Assembly (NCBI GenBank): GCA_023393655.1
Contig: JAEWKP010000106.1
Span: 1-7,396 of the forward strand
DNA: 7,396 nucleotides
From: Pseudomonadota bacterium
GTDB taxonomy: Bacteria > Pseudomonadota > Alphaproteobacteria > Rhizobiales > Beijerinckiaceae
Direction of reading: 5' to 3'
A model generated the notes under the pieces. That model was given only the letters and a program-made list of their open reading frames with translations. It ran no database searches and was not told the origin of the DNA. A program made the position numbers and the translations under genes. Positions 1 through 6,529 of the stretch are shown here, piece after piece (position 1 is the first letter of the stretch; the number at the start of each line of letters is the position of its first letter).

Positions 1-1324
1 GAGCTTGTTCGGATTGGAACTCTCGACCGCACAGAAGGTGATCGTCGCCTCTGTCGTCATTCTCGTGCTTCTCGCGCTGCTCGGATTGTTCGTGCGGCAG
101 ATCCAGGGCAGGCGGCTCAGGCTGCGCGGCCAGGCCGGCGGGCGGCAGCGTCAGCCTCGCCTCGGCGTGGTCGATACCTACGACCTCGATCGCCAGCGCC
201 AGCTTGTGCTGATCCGGCGCGACAATATCGAGCATCTGCTGATGATCGGTGGCGCCTCCGACGTCGTGGTCGAGACCAATATCCTGCGCAGCGGCGGTCG
301 CGCTGCGGCGCCTGCCTATGTCGACACCACGGGTGCCGATCGGCCGCTGCCGCCGTTCGAGACGCTGGTGCCGCCGAGCGAGCCTGCGATGCGGGCGGGC
401 GATGAGGCGCGCCGCGCCGGTTACGCTCCCGAGGGGCCGGAGCTGCTGCCGCCCTTGCCGACCCGCCCGGCTTCGGTCCCGGCCGAACCGGCTGCGCCGA
501 CCGCTGCGGCCGCGACCGCCGCCTCGGCAGGCGTTGCCGCCGCTCTGGGCGTTGCAGCCGCCGAAGCGGTTTCGGCCGCTGCCAAGCCTGCAATCCCTGC
601 GATGCCGGCGGCGCCCGTCATCACCGGACCCGCACCCAGCTTCGCACGCGAACATGCGCCGCAGCCCGCCGTCAGCCCCGGTGAGCTCGATGACATGACG
701 CGCCAGCTCGAGGAGGCGCTGAAGCGGCCCTTCTCCGCCGTGCGCCCGTCCAATCCCGCCGGCGAGACACCGGCCGAGAGCGCTGCGCCGGCGGTGGAGC
801 CCCCTGTCCCGGCAGAGAAGCTTTTCCCGACCCCTGTCGTCGAGGAGGAAGCGCCGCCGGTGGAAGCGGCCGCGCCCATGGTCGAGCCGCCGGCCCCCGA
901 GCCCGAGATCGTATCGGAGCCCGAGCCGGTCGCTGCGCCGGCTCCTGCCGCCGCATCACGCCAGAAGACGATTCCGAGCGATGTCGAGGCCGAACTTGCC
1001 GCGGCACTCGGGCTGACGCTGGACCGTCCCCTTTCGAAAGCGCCCGAGCCCCGGCCGTTCGAGGCCAAGCCGGCCGAGATGCACCATCCGGAACCGGAAC
1101 CGGCGCCCGAACCCGAATCGATCGCCGAGGAGGAGGCCGTTCCCGCGGAGCCGGCCCCCGCCGCCAGCCCGGACGAGCCGGCCCCTGACGGGAAACCGAA
1201 GGCGCAGGCCGAGCCGGAAAAGCCGGCCGAGCCGGCTGCGAAGGAGATCGACCCCTTCTCGGTCGACGCGATCGAAGCAGAGTTCGCCCGCCTGCTTGGC
1301 CGCGACCCCAAGGCCAAGTCCTGA
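1..1324 (+). CDS. fliO: FliO-family flagellar export-gate protein with long disordered tail (5' end probably outside window)
   Basis: Likely FliO, the bitopic inner-membrane protein that helps assemble the FliP/FliQ/FliR flagellar export gate. Numbering from the TTG at 5, residues 11-30 form one hydrophobic membrane segment. A basic stretch follows, then a small beta-rich FliO domain to about residue 95 (LGVVDTYDLDRQRQLVLIRR, then EHLLMIGG). Residues 96-415 are low-complexity Pro/Ala/Glu, and the protein ends in a short charged helix. At 439 residues it is far longer than E. coli FliO (about 120); the excess is all tail. The reading frame stays open through base 2 and the codon before TTG is Ser, so the sequence probably reads on from an ATG upstream of the window; TTG 5 is the fallback start. 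The stop is TGA at 1322-1324. fliP directly downstream supports the call. The domain assignment is confident; the tail's function is unknown. Confidence 0.85.
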   Translation, partial: SLFGLELSTAQKVIVASVVILVLLALLGLFVRQIQGRRLRLRGQAGGRQRQPRLGVVDTYDLDRQRQLVLIRRDNIEHLLMIGGASDVVVETNILRSGGRAAAPAYVDTTGADRPLPPFETLVPPSEPAMRAGDEARRAGYAPEGPELLPPLPTRPASVPAEPAAPTAAAATAASAGVAAALGVAAAEAVSAAAKPAIPAMPAAPVITGPAPSFAREHAPQPAVSPGELDDMTRQLEEALKRPFSAVRPSNPAGETPAESAAPAVEPPVPAEKLFPTPVVEEEAPPVEAAAPMVEPPAPEPEIVSEPEPVAAPAPAAASRQKTIPSDVEAELAAALGLTLDRPLSKAPEPRPFEAKPAEMHHPEPEPAPEPESIAEEEAVPAEPAPAASPDEPAPDGKPKAQAEPEKPAEPAAKEIDPFSVDAIEAEFARLLGRDPKAKS

Positions 1325-1349
1325 GCGGACGGAGCCCGGGGACCGCAAC

Positions 1350-1376
1350 AGGCTGAGGGCCGAGCGCCCTTAGCCT
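1350..1376 (+). other. Hairpin downstream of fliO
   Basis: AGGCTGAGGGC (1350-1360) pairs with GCCCTTAGCCT (1366-1376) around a 5-base loop, giving an 11-bp stem with one G-T wobble. It starts 26 bases after the fliO stop. No T-run follows, so it is not a standard intrinsic terminator by itself. It may protect the 3' end of the fliO mRNA or act with the terminator-like hairpin 41 bases further on. Confidence 0.5.
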
Positions 1377-1416
1377 GACGGCCATCAACAGGATTGTCGG
1401 CCCTCCGGCAGTATCG

Positions 1417-1444
1417 ACGCCGCGCATCGGTTGCGCGGCGTTTT
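1417..1444 (+). terminator. Predicted intrinsic terminator between fliO and fliP
   Basis: ACGCCGCGCA (1417-1426) pairs perfectly with TGCGCGGCGT (1432-1441) around the loop TCGGT (1427-1431), and four T residues (1441-1444) follow. This is the GC-stem plus T-run form of a rho-independent terminator, oriented for plus-strand transcripts. The T-run is short, so termination may be partial. It would end or attenuate transcripts leaving fliO before fliP. It also makes the TTG at 1431, at the edge of the loop, an unlikely fliP start. Confidence 0.65.
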
Positions 1445-1499
1445 CGCGTGGCTAGCCTCGTTGGCGCCCGGTCGGTTGAGTCGGGCTGTGGCGGCGCGC

Positions 1500-2267
1500 G
1501 TGAAGGTCATCGGCAGACGAGCGAGAGCAATTCGAGGCGGGCGCGTCCTGGTGGCCGCCGCGCTGCTGCTCGCGTTGCAGGCCGTGCCGGCGCTGCCGCA
1601 GACGCTGTCGCTCGATCTCGGGCAGGGCGGTGGCGTGGCGGAACGGGCGCTGCAGCTCATCGCCGTCATCACGGTCCTGTCGCTGGCGCCGTCGATCCTG
1701 ATCATGGTGACGTCATTCACCCGGATCGTCGTGGTGCTGTCGCTGCTGCGCTCGGCGCTGGGCACGCAGACCGCGCCGCCGAACGCGGTGATCCTCGGGC
1801 TGTCGCTGTTCCTGACCGGCTTCGTCATGGCGCCGACTCTGCGCGAGGCCTACACGACGGCCGTCCAGCCGCTGGTCGCCGGCCAGATCCAGCCGCAGGA
1901 GGCCTATAACCGCGGCGTCGTTCCCTTCAAGACCTTCATGCTCAGGCATGTCCGGGAGAAGGACCTGGAGCTGTTCCTCGACATGTCGCAGGCGCCGCGC
2001 CCGCAGCAGCCGCAGGACGTCGGCATCGAGGTCCTGGTACCGGCCTTCATGATCTCGGAACTGCGCCGGGCCTTCGAGATCGGCTTCCTGCTCTTCGTGC
2101 CCTTCCTGATCATCGACCTCGTCGTCGCGTCGATCCTGATGTCGGTGGGCATGATGATGCTGCCGCCGGTGACGGTGGCGCTGCCGTTCAAGCTGATCTT
2201 CTTCGTGCTGGTCGACGGCTGGGGGCTGGTCGCCGGCTCGCTGGTGAAGAGTTACGGCAGCGGGTGA
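1500..2267 (+). CDS. fliP: Flagellar type III export-gate protein FliP
   Basis: FliP is a core subunit of the flagellar export gate; with FliQ and FliR it forms the inner-membrane pore through which rod, hook and filament proteins pass. Counted from the upstream in-frame TTG at 1431 (278 aa), residues 37-56 are a signal-sequence-like hydrophobic stretch. They are followed by the FliP core with ILIMVTSFTRIVVVLSLLR (90-107) and LGTQTAPPN (110-118). Both classic FliP signatures are present: PAFMISELRRAFEIGF (204-219) and PFLIIDLVVASIL (224-236). The C-terminus LPFKLIFFVLVDGW matches the family closely. The start is uncertain. TTG 1431 lies in a terminator stem-loop, so I use GTG 1500, which gives 255 aa against 245 in E. 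coli and a basic region before the signal stretch. GTG 1488 is an alternative. None has a strong ribosome-binding site. The function is very secure; the start is not. Confidence 0.93.
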   Translation: MKVIGRRARAIRGGRVLVAAALLLALQAVPALPQTLSLDLGQGGGVAERALQLIAVITVLSLAPSILIMVTSFTRIVVVLSLLRSALGTQTAPPNAVILGLSLFLTGFVMAPTLREAYTTAVQPLVAGQIQPQEAYNRGVVPFKTFMLRHVREKDLELFLDMSQAPRPQQPQDVGIEVLVPAFMISELRRAFEIGFLLFVPFLIIDLVVASILMSVGMMMLPPVTVALPFKLIFFVLVDGWGLVAGSLVKSYGSG

Positions 2268-2380
2268 GAACTCGCGGGAACGCGAACCCTATCAGCCGCT
2301 TAAGCGTGCTTCCTGAGAATTCGATTCGGGGCTGGCGCTCTTCGCTGGCCGAGGTCGGATAACCAGCGCCTCGCCTGGCT
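2268..2380. other. Convergent intergenic gap between fliP and rnd
   Basis: This is the 3' meeting point of fliP (plus) and rnd (minus). It contains a perfect 10-bp palindrome CGCTTAAGCG (2297-2306) and a 6-bp stem CGCTGG (2343-2348)/CCAGCG (2363-2368), with a smaller CCGA/TCGG pairing inside its loop. Neither is followed by a T-run on either strand, so no clear intrinsic terminator can be assigned. Termination here may be Rho-dependent. No gene was seen. Confidence 0.4.
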
Positions 2381-3520
2381 TCACCCTACGACCACCCGGC
2401 CGCGCTGGATGCGCAGGCTGAGCGAGCCGTCCTTGAGCGCCAATGCCTTCTCGCCGAAGACGCTGCGGCGCCAGCCCTGAAGGGCCGGGACCTCGGCGAG
2501 GTCGTCGGAGGCGATCGCCTCGAGATCGTCGGTCGAGGCGATGATCTTGGGCGCGACGCGCTCGGCATCCGCCACCGCCTTGAGCAGGACCTTGAGCAGG
2601 TCGAGCACCGCGGCGCTGGTCGGCCGGCCGCGCTCGCGCTCCAGCCGGGGCAGGGTCTTGGGATCGATCGCGGCGGCGCGCTCGATCGCGGCCAGGACCT
2701 CGGCGCCGTTGCGCGAGCGCTCGAAGCCGTTGGGGACGGAGCGCAGCTCCGCCAGCGCCTCGACCGAGCGGGGACCGCGCTGAACGATATCCATCAGCGC
2801 GTCGTCCTTGAGCACGCGCTGGCGCGGCACGTCGCGGGTCTGCGCCTCGCGCTCGCGCCAGGCGGCGATCTCCATCAGGTTCGGCAATTCGCGTGGCTTG
2901 CGGATGCGGCCCTTGAGGCGCAGCCAGGCATTCTCCGGCTTGACCTCGTAGGTCGCGGGCGAGGTCAGCACGGACATCTCCTCCGCGACCCATGCCTCGC
3001 GGCCGCTCGCGTCGAGATCGGCCTTCAGGGCGAGGTAGATGTCGCGCAGATGGGTGACGTCCGATTCGGCGTAGGAAAGCTGTGCCTCGGTCAGCGGGCG
3101 GCGCGACCAGTCGGTGAAGCGCGAGGACTTGTCGATGCGCGCCTTGGCGAGGTCGTTGGCGAGTTGCTCGTAGCCGACCGAGTCGCCATAGCCGCAGACC
3201 ATGGCGGCGACTTGCGTGTCGAAGAGCGGGGTCGGCAGAACGCGCCCGAGCAGCCAGACAATCTCCAGGTCCTGCCGGGCGGCGTGGAAGACCTTGACGA
3301 CGCTCTCATTGACCATCAGCCCGAAGAAGGGGGCGAGATCGAGATCGGGCGAAAGCGGGTCGACCAGAACGGCCTCTTCCGGCGAGGCGATCTGGATCAG
3401 GCACAGCTTCGGGTAATAGGTCGTTTCGCGCAGGAACTCGGTATCGACCGTGACGAAGGGGTGGGTCGCGAGGCGGTCGCAGGCGGCGGCGAGCGCGGCG
3501 GTATCGGAAATCAGATGCAT
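2381..3520 (-). CDS. rnd: Ribonuclease D (DEDDy 3'-5' exoribonuclease)
   Basis: RNase D trims the 3' ends of tRNA precursors and other small structured RNAs in the cytoplasm. The protein is 379 aa, a normal length. The DEDDy catalytic set is complete: Exo I VDTEF with Asp26 and Glu28, Exo II HAARQDLE with Asp84, and Exo III YAESD with Tyr150 and Asp154. An HRDC-type nucleic-acid-binding region follows at about residues 213-285 (LPNLMEIAAWREREA through AEVLAAIERA). The C-terminal third is typical of the long RNase D form. The ATG at 3520 gives MHLISDT, the usual RNase D beginning; the ribosome-binding site is weak. It lies 48 bp downstream of a small secreted-protein gene on the same strand and is probably co-transcribed with it. 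It converges on fliP without overlap. Confidence 0.95.
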   Translation of the reverse strand: MHLISDTAALAAACDRLATHPFVTVDTEFLRETTYYPKLCLIQIASPEEAVLVDPLSPDLDLAPFFGLMVNESVVKVFHAARQDLEIVWLLGRVLPTPLFDTQVAAMVCGYGDSVGYEQLANDLAKARIDKSSRFTDWSRRPLTEAQLSYAESDVTHLRDIYLALKADLDASGREAWVAEEMSVLTSPATYEVKPENAWLRLKGRIRKPRELPNLMEIAAWREREAQTRDVPRQRVLKDDALMDIVQRGPRSVEALAELRSVPNGFERSRNGAEVLAAIERAAAIDPKTLPRLERERGRPTSAAVLDLLKVLLKAVADAERVAPKIIASTDDLEAIASDDLAEVPALQGWRRSVFGEKALALKDGSLSLRIQRGRVVVG

Positions 3521-3568
3521 GGCTTCGACTTAGCGGAGAAGGGGGAGCGGCGTCGAGTCGGTTCAGTC

Positions 3569-3850
3569 TCAGCGACTGATCCGGCATTGCCCCCAGAGCT
3601 CGCCCTTATAGGCGGCACTTGCGGGGGCGGACCAGTAGTCGCGACGCGGGCCGGGTTTTAGCTGGGCGTGCTGGGCGAAAATCCGCGCATAACAATCCGG
3701 GTTCGCGTAGTTGCGCTTTTGGGCGATCAGCAGGCCCGTGGCGTAGGCGCTTCTCGGCTCTGGTCGGGCCTCGGCGCAGTCGATCGAAGATCCGAATGCG
3801 ATCATCGCCGCCGATGCTGCAAGACAATGGACAAAAGGTCGGCTGGTCAT
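3569..3850 (-). CDS. Small predicted secreted protein of unknown function
   Basis: I do not recognise this family. From the ATG at 3850 the product is 93 aa. A basic, then hydrophobic N-terminus (residues 1-22) ends in a possible signal peptidase I site after Ala-Glu-Ala (residues 26-28), leaving a mature chain of about 65 residues. The mature part is basic and rich in aromatics (YANPDCYARIFAQH, RRDYW, LWGQCRISR) and has two Cys (53 and 89) that could form a disulfide in the periplasm. The frame extends upstream to an ATG at 3931 (120 aa), but the added residues look non-coding and would bury the signal peptide, so the inner ATG is preferred; a weak GCGAG precedes it. It sits upstream of rnd on the same strand and is divergent from aspS. 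It could instead be a spurious ORF, but the signal peptide argues for a real gene. Confidence 0.6.
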   Translation of the reverse strand: MTSRPFVHCLAASAAMIAFGSSIDCAEARPEPRSAYATGLLIAQKRNYANPDCYARIFAQHAQLKPGPRRDYWSAPASAAYKGELWGQCRISR

Positions 3851-3924
3851 GGTGGGCTCGCTTGGGCAGGCCGGGCTGAACGTCACGATCGTAGCGGCGG
3901 CAACAGCTGATGTCGCGGGCGTTC

Positions 3925-3956
3925 TTGACATTTCGGGCGGGCGCGTGTGCTTAGCC
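3925..3956 (+). promoter_or_regulatory. Possible sigma-70-type promoter for aspS
   Basis: A perfect -35 hexamer TTGACA lies at 3925-3930, preceded by C as is common in alphaproteobacterial promoters. The expected -10 region (about 3948-3956, TGCTTAGCC) matches the consensus poorly. Position and direction fit transcription of aspS, whose start is 60-90 bases downstream. The call rests mainly on the -35 element. Confidence 0.35.
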
Positions 3957-3984
3957 GCAAGCTGCGGCTGGTCCTACGGACCGG
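3953..3984 (+). promoter_or_regulatory. Two adjacent hairpins in the aspS leader
   Basis: AGCCGCA (3953-3959) pairs perfectly with TGCGGCT (3963-3969) around a 3-base loop. Immediately after it, GGTCC (3970-3974) pairs with GGACC (3978-3982) around TAC. The second stem can grow by two pairs, using 3968-3969 with 3983-3984, and would then compete with the first. They lie 30 bases before the GTG start and just after the candidate -35 element. They could shape the leader mRNA or form an operator-like dyad; no known riboswitch or T-box element is recognisable. Confidence 0.4.
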
Positions 3985-4014
3985 CCTTTGACGTATTTCC
4001 GAAAGACCGATCCC

Positions 4015-5799
4015 GTGACCCTGCATCGCTATCGTTCCCATACCTGTGGCGCACTCCGTGACAGCGATATCGGCCAGAATGTGCGCCTGTCCGGCTGGTG
4101 CCACCGCATCCGCGACCATGGCGGCGTGCTTTTCATCGATCTGCGCGATCATTACGGCATGACGCAGGTGGTGATCGATCCCGATTCGCCGGCCTTCGCC
4201 GAGGCCGAGACGCTGCGTTCGGAATGGGTCGTGCGTATCGACGGCAAGGTCAAGGCCCGCCTCGAAGGCACCGAGAACGCCAACCTGCCGACCGGTGCGG
4301 TCGAGGTCTTCGCGACGGCGATCGAGGTGCTGGGTCCTTCGGCCGAGCTGCCGCTGCCGGTCTTCGGCGATCTCGAATATCCCGAGGATACCCGTCTCAA
4401 GTACCGCTTCCTCGACCTGCGTCGCGAGAAGCTGCACAACAACATCATGCTGCGCACCAAGGTCATCGACTCGATGCGCCGCCGCATGAAGGATTCCGGC
4501 TTCTCCGAGTTCCAGACGCCGATCCTGACGGCATCCTCGCCGGAAGGCGCGCGCGACTTCCTGGTGCCGAGCCGCCTGCATGCCGGCAAGTTCTACGCGC
4601 TGCCGCAGGCGCCGCAGCAGTACAAGCAGCTCCTGATGATGGCGGGCTTCGACCGCTACTTCCAGATCGCGCCCTGCTTCCGCGACGAGGACCCGCGCGC
4701 CGACCGCCTGCCGGGCGAGTTCTACCAGCTCGACGTCGAGATGAGCTTCGTCGAGCAGGAGGACGTGTTCGCGACGATGGAGCCGGTCATCACCGGCGTG
4801 TTCGAGGAATTCGCCGAAGGCAAGAAGGTCGCGCGCAACTGGCCGCGCATCCCCTATGCCGAGGCGATCGCCAAATACGGCTCCGACAAGCCGGATCTGC
4901 GCAACCCGCTGATCATGGAGGATGTCTCCGAGCCTTTCCGCGGCTCGGGCTTCAAGGTCTTCGCCCGCATTCTCGAAGGCGAGAAGAACCGCGTCTGGGC
5001 TATCCCCGGGCCCAAGGGCGGCTCGCGCGCCTTCTGCGACCGGATGAACTCCTGGGCGCAGGGCGAGGGGCAGCCGGGCCTCGGCTACCTGATGGTCAAG
5101 GAGGACGGCGAGGGCCAGGGGCCGATCGCCAACAACATCGGGCCTGAACGTGTCGCCGCGATCATCAAGCAGATGGGGCTGAAGGGCGGCGACGCCTGCT
5201 TCTTCGTCGCGGGCGATCCGGACAAGTTCTACAAGTTCGCCGGCAGCGCCCGGAACAAGGTCGGTTCCGAGCTCGGGCTGATCGACGAGAACGCCTATGC
5301 CTTCGCCTGGATCGTCGATTTCCCGATGTTCGAGTACAACGAGGACGAGAAGAAGGTCGATTTCTCGCATAACCCCTTCTCGATGCCGCAGGGCGGCCTG
5401 AAGGCGCTGACCGAGGAAGACCCGCTCTCGCTCAAGGCGTTCCAGTACGACATCGCCTGCAACGGCTTCGAGCTCGCCTCCGGCGGCATCCGCAACCATC
5501 GTCCCGAGGCGATGGTGAAGGCCTTCGAGATCGCCGGCTATGGCGAGGAGACGGTGATCGAGCGCTTCGGCGGCATGTATCGCGCGTTCCAGTACGGTGC
5601 GCCACCGCATGGCGGCATGGCGGCCGGCGTCGACCGCATCATCATGCTGCTGGCGGGCGCCACGAACCTGCGCGAAGTCGCGCTGTTCCCGATGAACCAG
5701 CAGGCCGTCGATCTTCTGATGGGCGCCCCGGCGGAAGCCTCGCCCAAGCAGCTGCGGGAGGCGCATCTGCGCGTCAATCCGCCCGAGAAGAACGGCTGA
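4015..5799 (+). CDS. aspS: Aspartyl-tRNA synthetase, bacterial type, probably non-discriminating (Asp-tRNA(Asp/Asn) ligase)
   Basis: It charges tRNA with aspartate using ATP in the cytoplasm. From GTG 4015 the product is 594 aa, typical for bacterial AspRS. The order is an N-terminal OB-fold anticodon-binding domain (VRLSGWCHRIRDHGGVLFIDL), a class II catalytic core, an inserted GAD domain (roughly residues 315-430) and the core again. Motif 2 reads FRDEDPRADRLPGEFYQLD, one residue longer than E. coli; motif 3 is GMAAGVDRIIMLLAG with its Arg encoded at 5635-5637. The substrate-pocket segments ALPQAPQQYKQLLMMAGFDR and YGSDKPDLRNP are intact. Anticodon-domain His35 and Gly85 align with the pair reported for non-discriminating AspRS, where E. 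coli has Leu30 and Lys81. An in-frame TTG at 3988 would add nine residues (MTYFRKTDP). I prefer GTG 4015 because HRYRSHTCG is the usual family start and GAAAG (4001-4005) precedes it. A lipoprotein gene starts 5 bp after its stop. Confidence 0.96.
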   Translation: MTLHRYRSHTCGALRDSDIGQNVRLSGWCHRIRDHGGVLFIDLRDHYGMTQVVIDPDSPAFAEAETLRSEWVVRIDGKVKARLEGTENANLPTGAVEVFATAIEVLGPSAELPLPVFGDLEYPEDTRLKYRFLDLRREKLHNNIMLRTKVIDSMRRRMKDSGFSEFQTPILTASSPEGARDFLVPSRLHAGKFYALPQAPQQYKQLLMMAGFDRYFQIAPCFRDEDPRADRLPGEFYQLDVEMSFVEQEDVFATMEPVITGVFEEFAEGKKVARNWPRIPYAEAIAKYGSDKPDLRNPLIMEDVSEPFRGSGFKVFARILEGEKNRVWAIPGPKGGSRAFCDRMNSWAQGEGQPGLGYLMVKEDGEGQGPIANNIGPERVAAIIKQMGLKGGDACFFVAGDPDKFYKFAGSARNKVGSELGLIDENAYAFAWIVDFPMFEYNEDEKKVDFSHNPFSMPQGGLKALTEEDPLSLKAFQYDIACNGFELASGGIRNHRPEAMVKAFEIAGYGEETVIERFGGMYRAFQYGAPPHGGMAAGVDRIIMLLAGATNLREVALFPMNQQAVDLLMGAPAEASPKQLREAHLRVNPPEKNG

Positions 5800-5804
5800 C
5801 CACC

Positions 5805-6173
5805 ATGCCTTCCCTGCCTGCCGGGCGAGCCCTCTCGCTCGCCTGCCTCCTGACGCCACTGCTCGGCGCCTGCGTCGCCCATGGCGAGAGCAGCACCGGG
5901 CGCGCCTCGGTGCTGGCGACGACGGTGTCGCGCGCCATCACCTGCAAGGCGGGTTCGCCGCAGCGCTCGACGCTCGACCGCTTCCTCGCGGCCGAAAAGG
6001 CGCGCGGTGCCGATGATCGGCAGATCGCGGCGGCGCGTGCGGCCTATATCGGCGTCTCCGAGGCCGAGATGGTCAACCAGGGTGTGCGCCCGCAGGCCTG
6101 CACGGCCGAAGAGCGGGCCGAACTGAAGGCACGGATGGGCCGCATCCGGGCTGGGGATTTCAACGCGCTCTGA
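5805..6173 (+). CDS. Small predicted lipoprotein A of unknown function
   Basis: 122 aa. The N-terminus (MPSLPAGRALSLACLL) is a short signal sequence ending in a lipobox, LGAC, with Cys23 as the predicted lipidated residue, so the mature protein should be membrane-anchored and face the periplasm. The mature part is about 100 residues, mostly helical in appearance, with two further Cys (47 and 99). Its core ATTVSRAITC resembles AATVSRAYDC in the next gene, and the two proteins align along most of their length, suggesting an old tandem duplication. The ATG lies 5 bp after the aspS stop, consistent with translation from the aspS mRNA. I do not recognise a named family. It is real on the basis of lipobox, spacing and paralogy; the function is unknown. 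Confidence 0.75.
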   Translation: MPSLPAGRALSLACLLTPLLGACVAHGESSTGRASVLATTVSRAITCKAGSPQRSTLDRFLAAEKARGADDRQIAAARAAYIGVSEAEMVNQGVRPQACTAEERAELKARMGRIRAGDFNAL

Positions 6174-6181
6174 GCCGTTCA

Positions 6182-6487
6182 ATGCCGATGCCTTCGATCC
6201 TGAAACCTGCCGCGGCGGGTCTGCTCGCGGCGCTCGGCGCCTGCACCGTTGCCGGGCCGGTGCCGGGCACGGTGGAATATGCCGCCGCGACGGTCTCGCG
6301 CGCCTATGATTGCGGCCTGCGTGTCGATCGCGGCCGCATCATCGCGCGGCTCGATGGGCGGGATCGGCAACGCTTCATCGCGGCCAATGCCGGCTATGCC
6401 GTGAAGTCCTACAAGGCGCCGCATCGCTGCGAAGCGAGCGAGCGCGAGCGGATCAAGGGCGAGATCGGCACGCTCGCGCGTCGCTGA
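6182..6487 (+). CDS. Small predicted lipoprotein B, probable paralog of the preceding gene
   Basis: 101 aa. The signal sequence MPMPSILKPAAAGLLAALGAC ends in an LGAC lipobox with Cys21 as the predicted lipid attachment site. The mature part is about 80 residues with Cys44 and Cys83, at places matching Cys47 and Cys99 of lipoprotein A. Shared features are the (A/T)TVSRA..C segment, a DRQ..IAA/FIAAN..Y helix, and a C-terminal C..(E/S)ER.....(R/G)(M/I)G segment. The gene starts 8 bp after the stop of lipoprotein A; a second ATG six bases on (6188) is an equally possible start. No named family is recognised. The short mature domain and paired Cys suggest a small disulfide-stabilised periplasmic fold, which is inference. 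Confidence 0.72.
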   Translation: MPMPSILKPAAAGLLAALGACTVAGPVPGTVEYAAATVSRAYDCGLRVDRGRIIARLDGRDRQRFIAANAGYAVKSYKAPHRCEASERERIKGEIGTLARR

Positions 6488-6529
6488 AATCGCTTGCTTC
6501 CGGCCCCCTGGCATGGCCACAAGGCGGCA

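Noticed and set aside
421..1317. 298-codon open frame on the minus strand opposite fliO, rich in Gly/Ser/Ala
   Set aside because: Its composition is the direct complement of the Pro/Ala/Glu codons of the FliO tail; no start signal or domain.
1478..1482. GAGTC (a GANTC CcrM methylation site) ahead of fliP
   Set aside because: A five-base motif expected about once per few hundred bases; other GANTC sites are scattered through coding sequence, so nothing marks this one.
1431..1499. TTG 1431 as the fliP start, adding 23 residues
   Set aside because: The codon lies at the loop of a terminator-like hairpin, lacks a ribosome-binding site, and gives a FliP longer than the family norm with an unconserved leader.
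1445..1499. Sigma-54 promoter for fliP (TGGCGC followed by TTGA)
   Set aside because: The spacing between the two blocks is eight bases instead of five, and the second block lacks the GC of TTGC.
2331..2370. Intrinsic terminator for rnd or fliP in the convergent gap
   Set aside because: Stems of only 5-6 bp with a 14-base loop and no T-run on either strand.
3883..5859. 658-codon open frame on the minus strand opposite aspS
   Set aside because: It is a shadow of aspS in GC-rich DNA: low-complexity, Arg/Leu/Ala-rich, no recognisable domain, while the plus strand encodes a complete, well-conserved AspRS.
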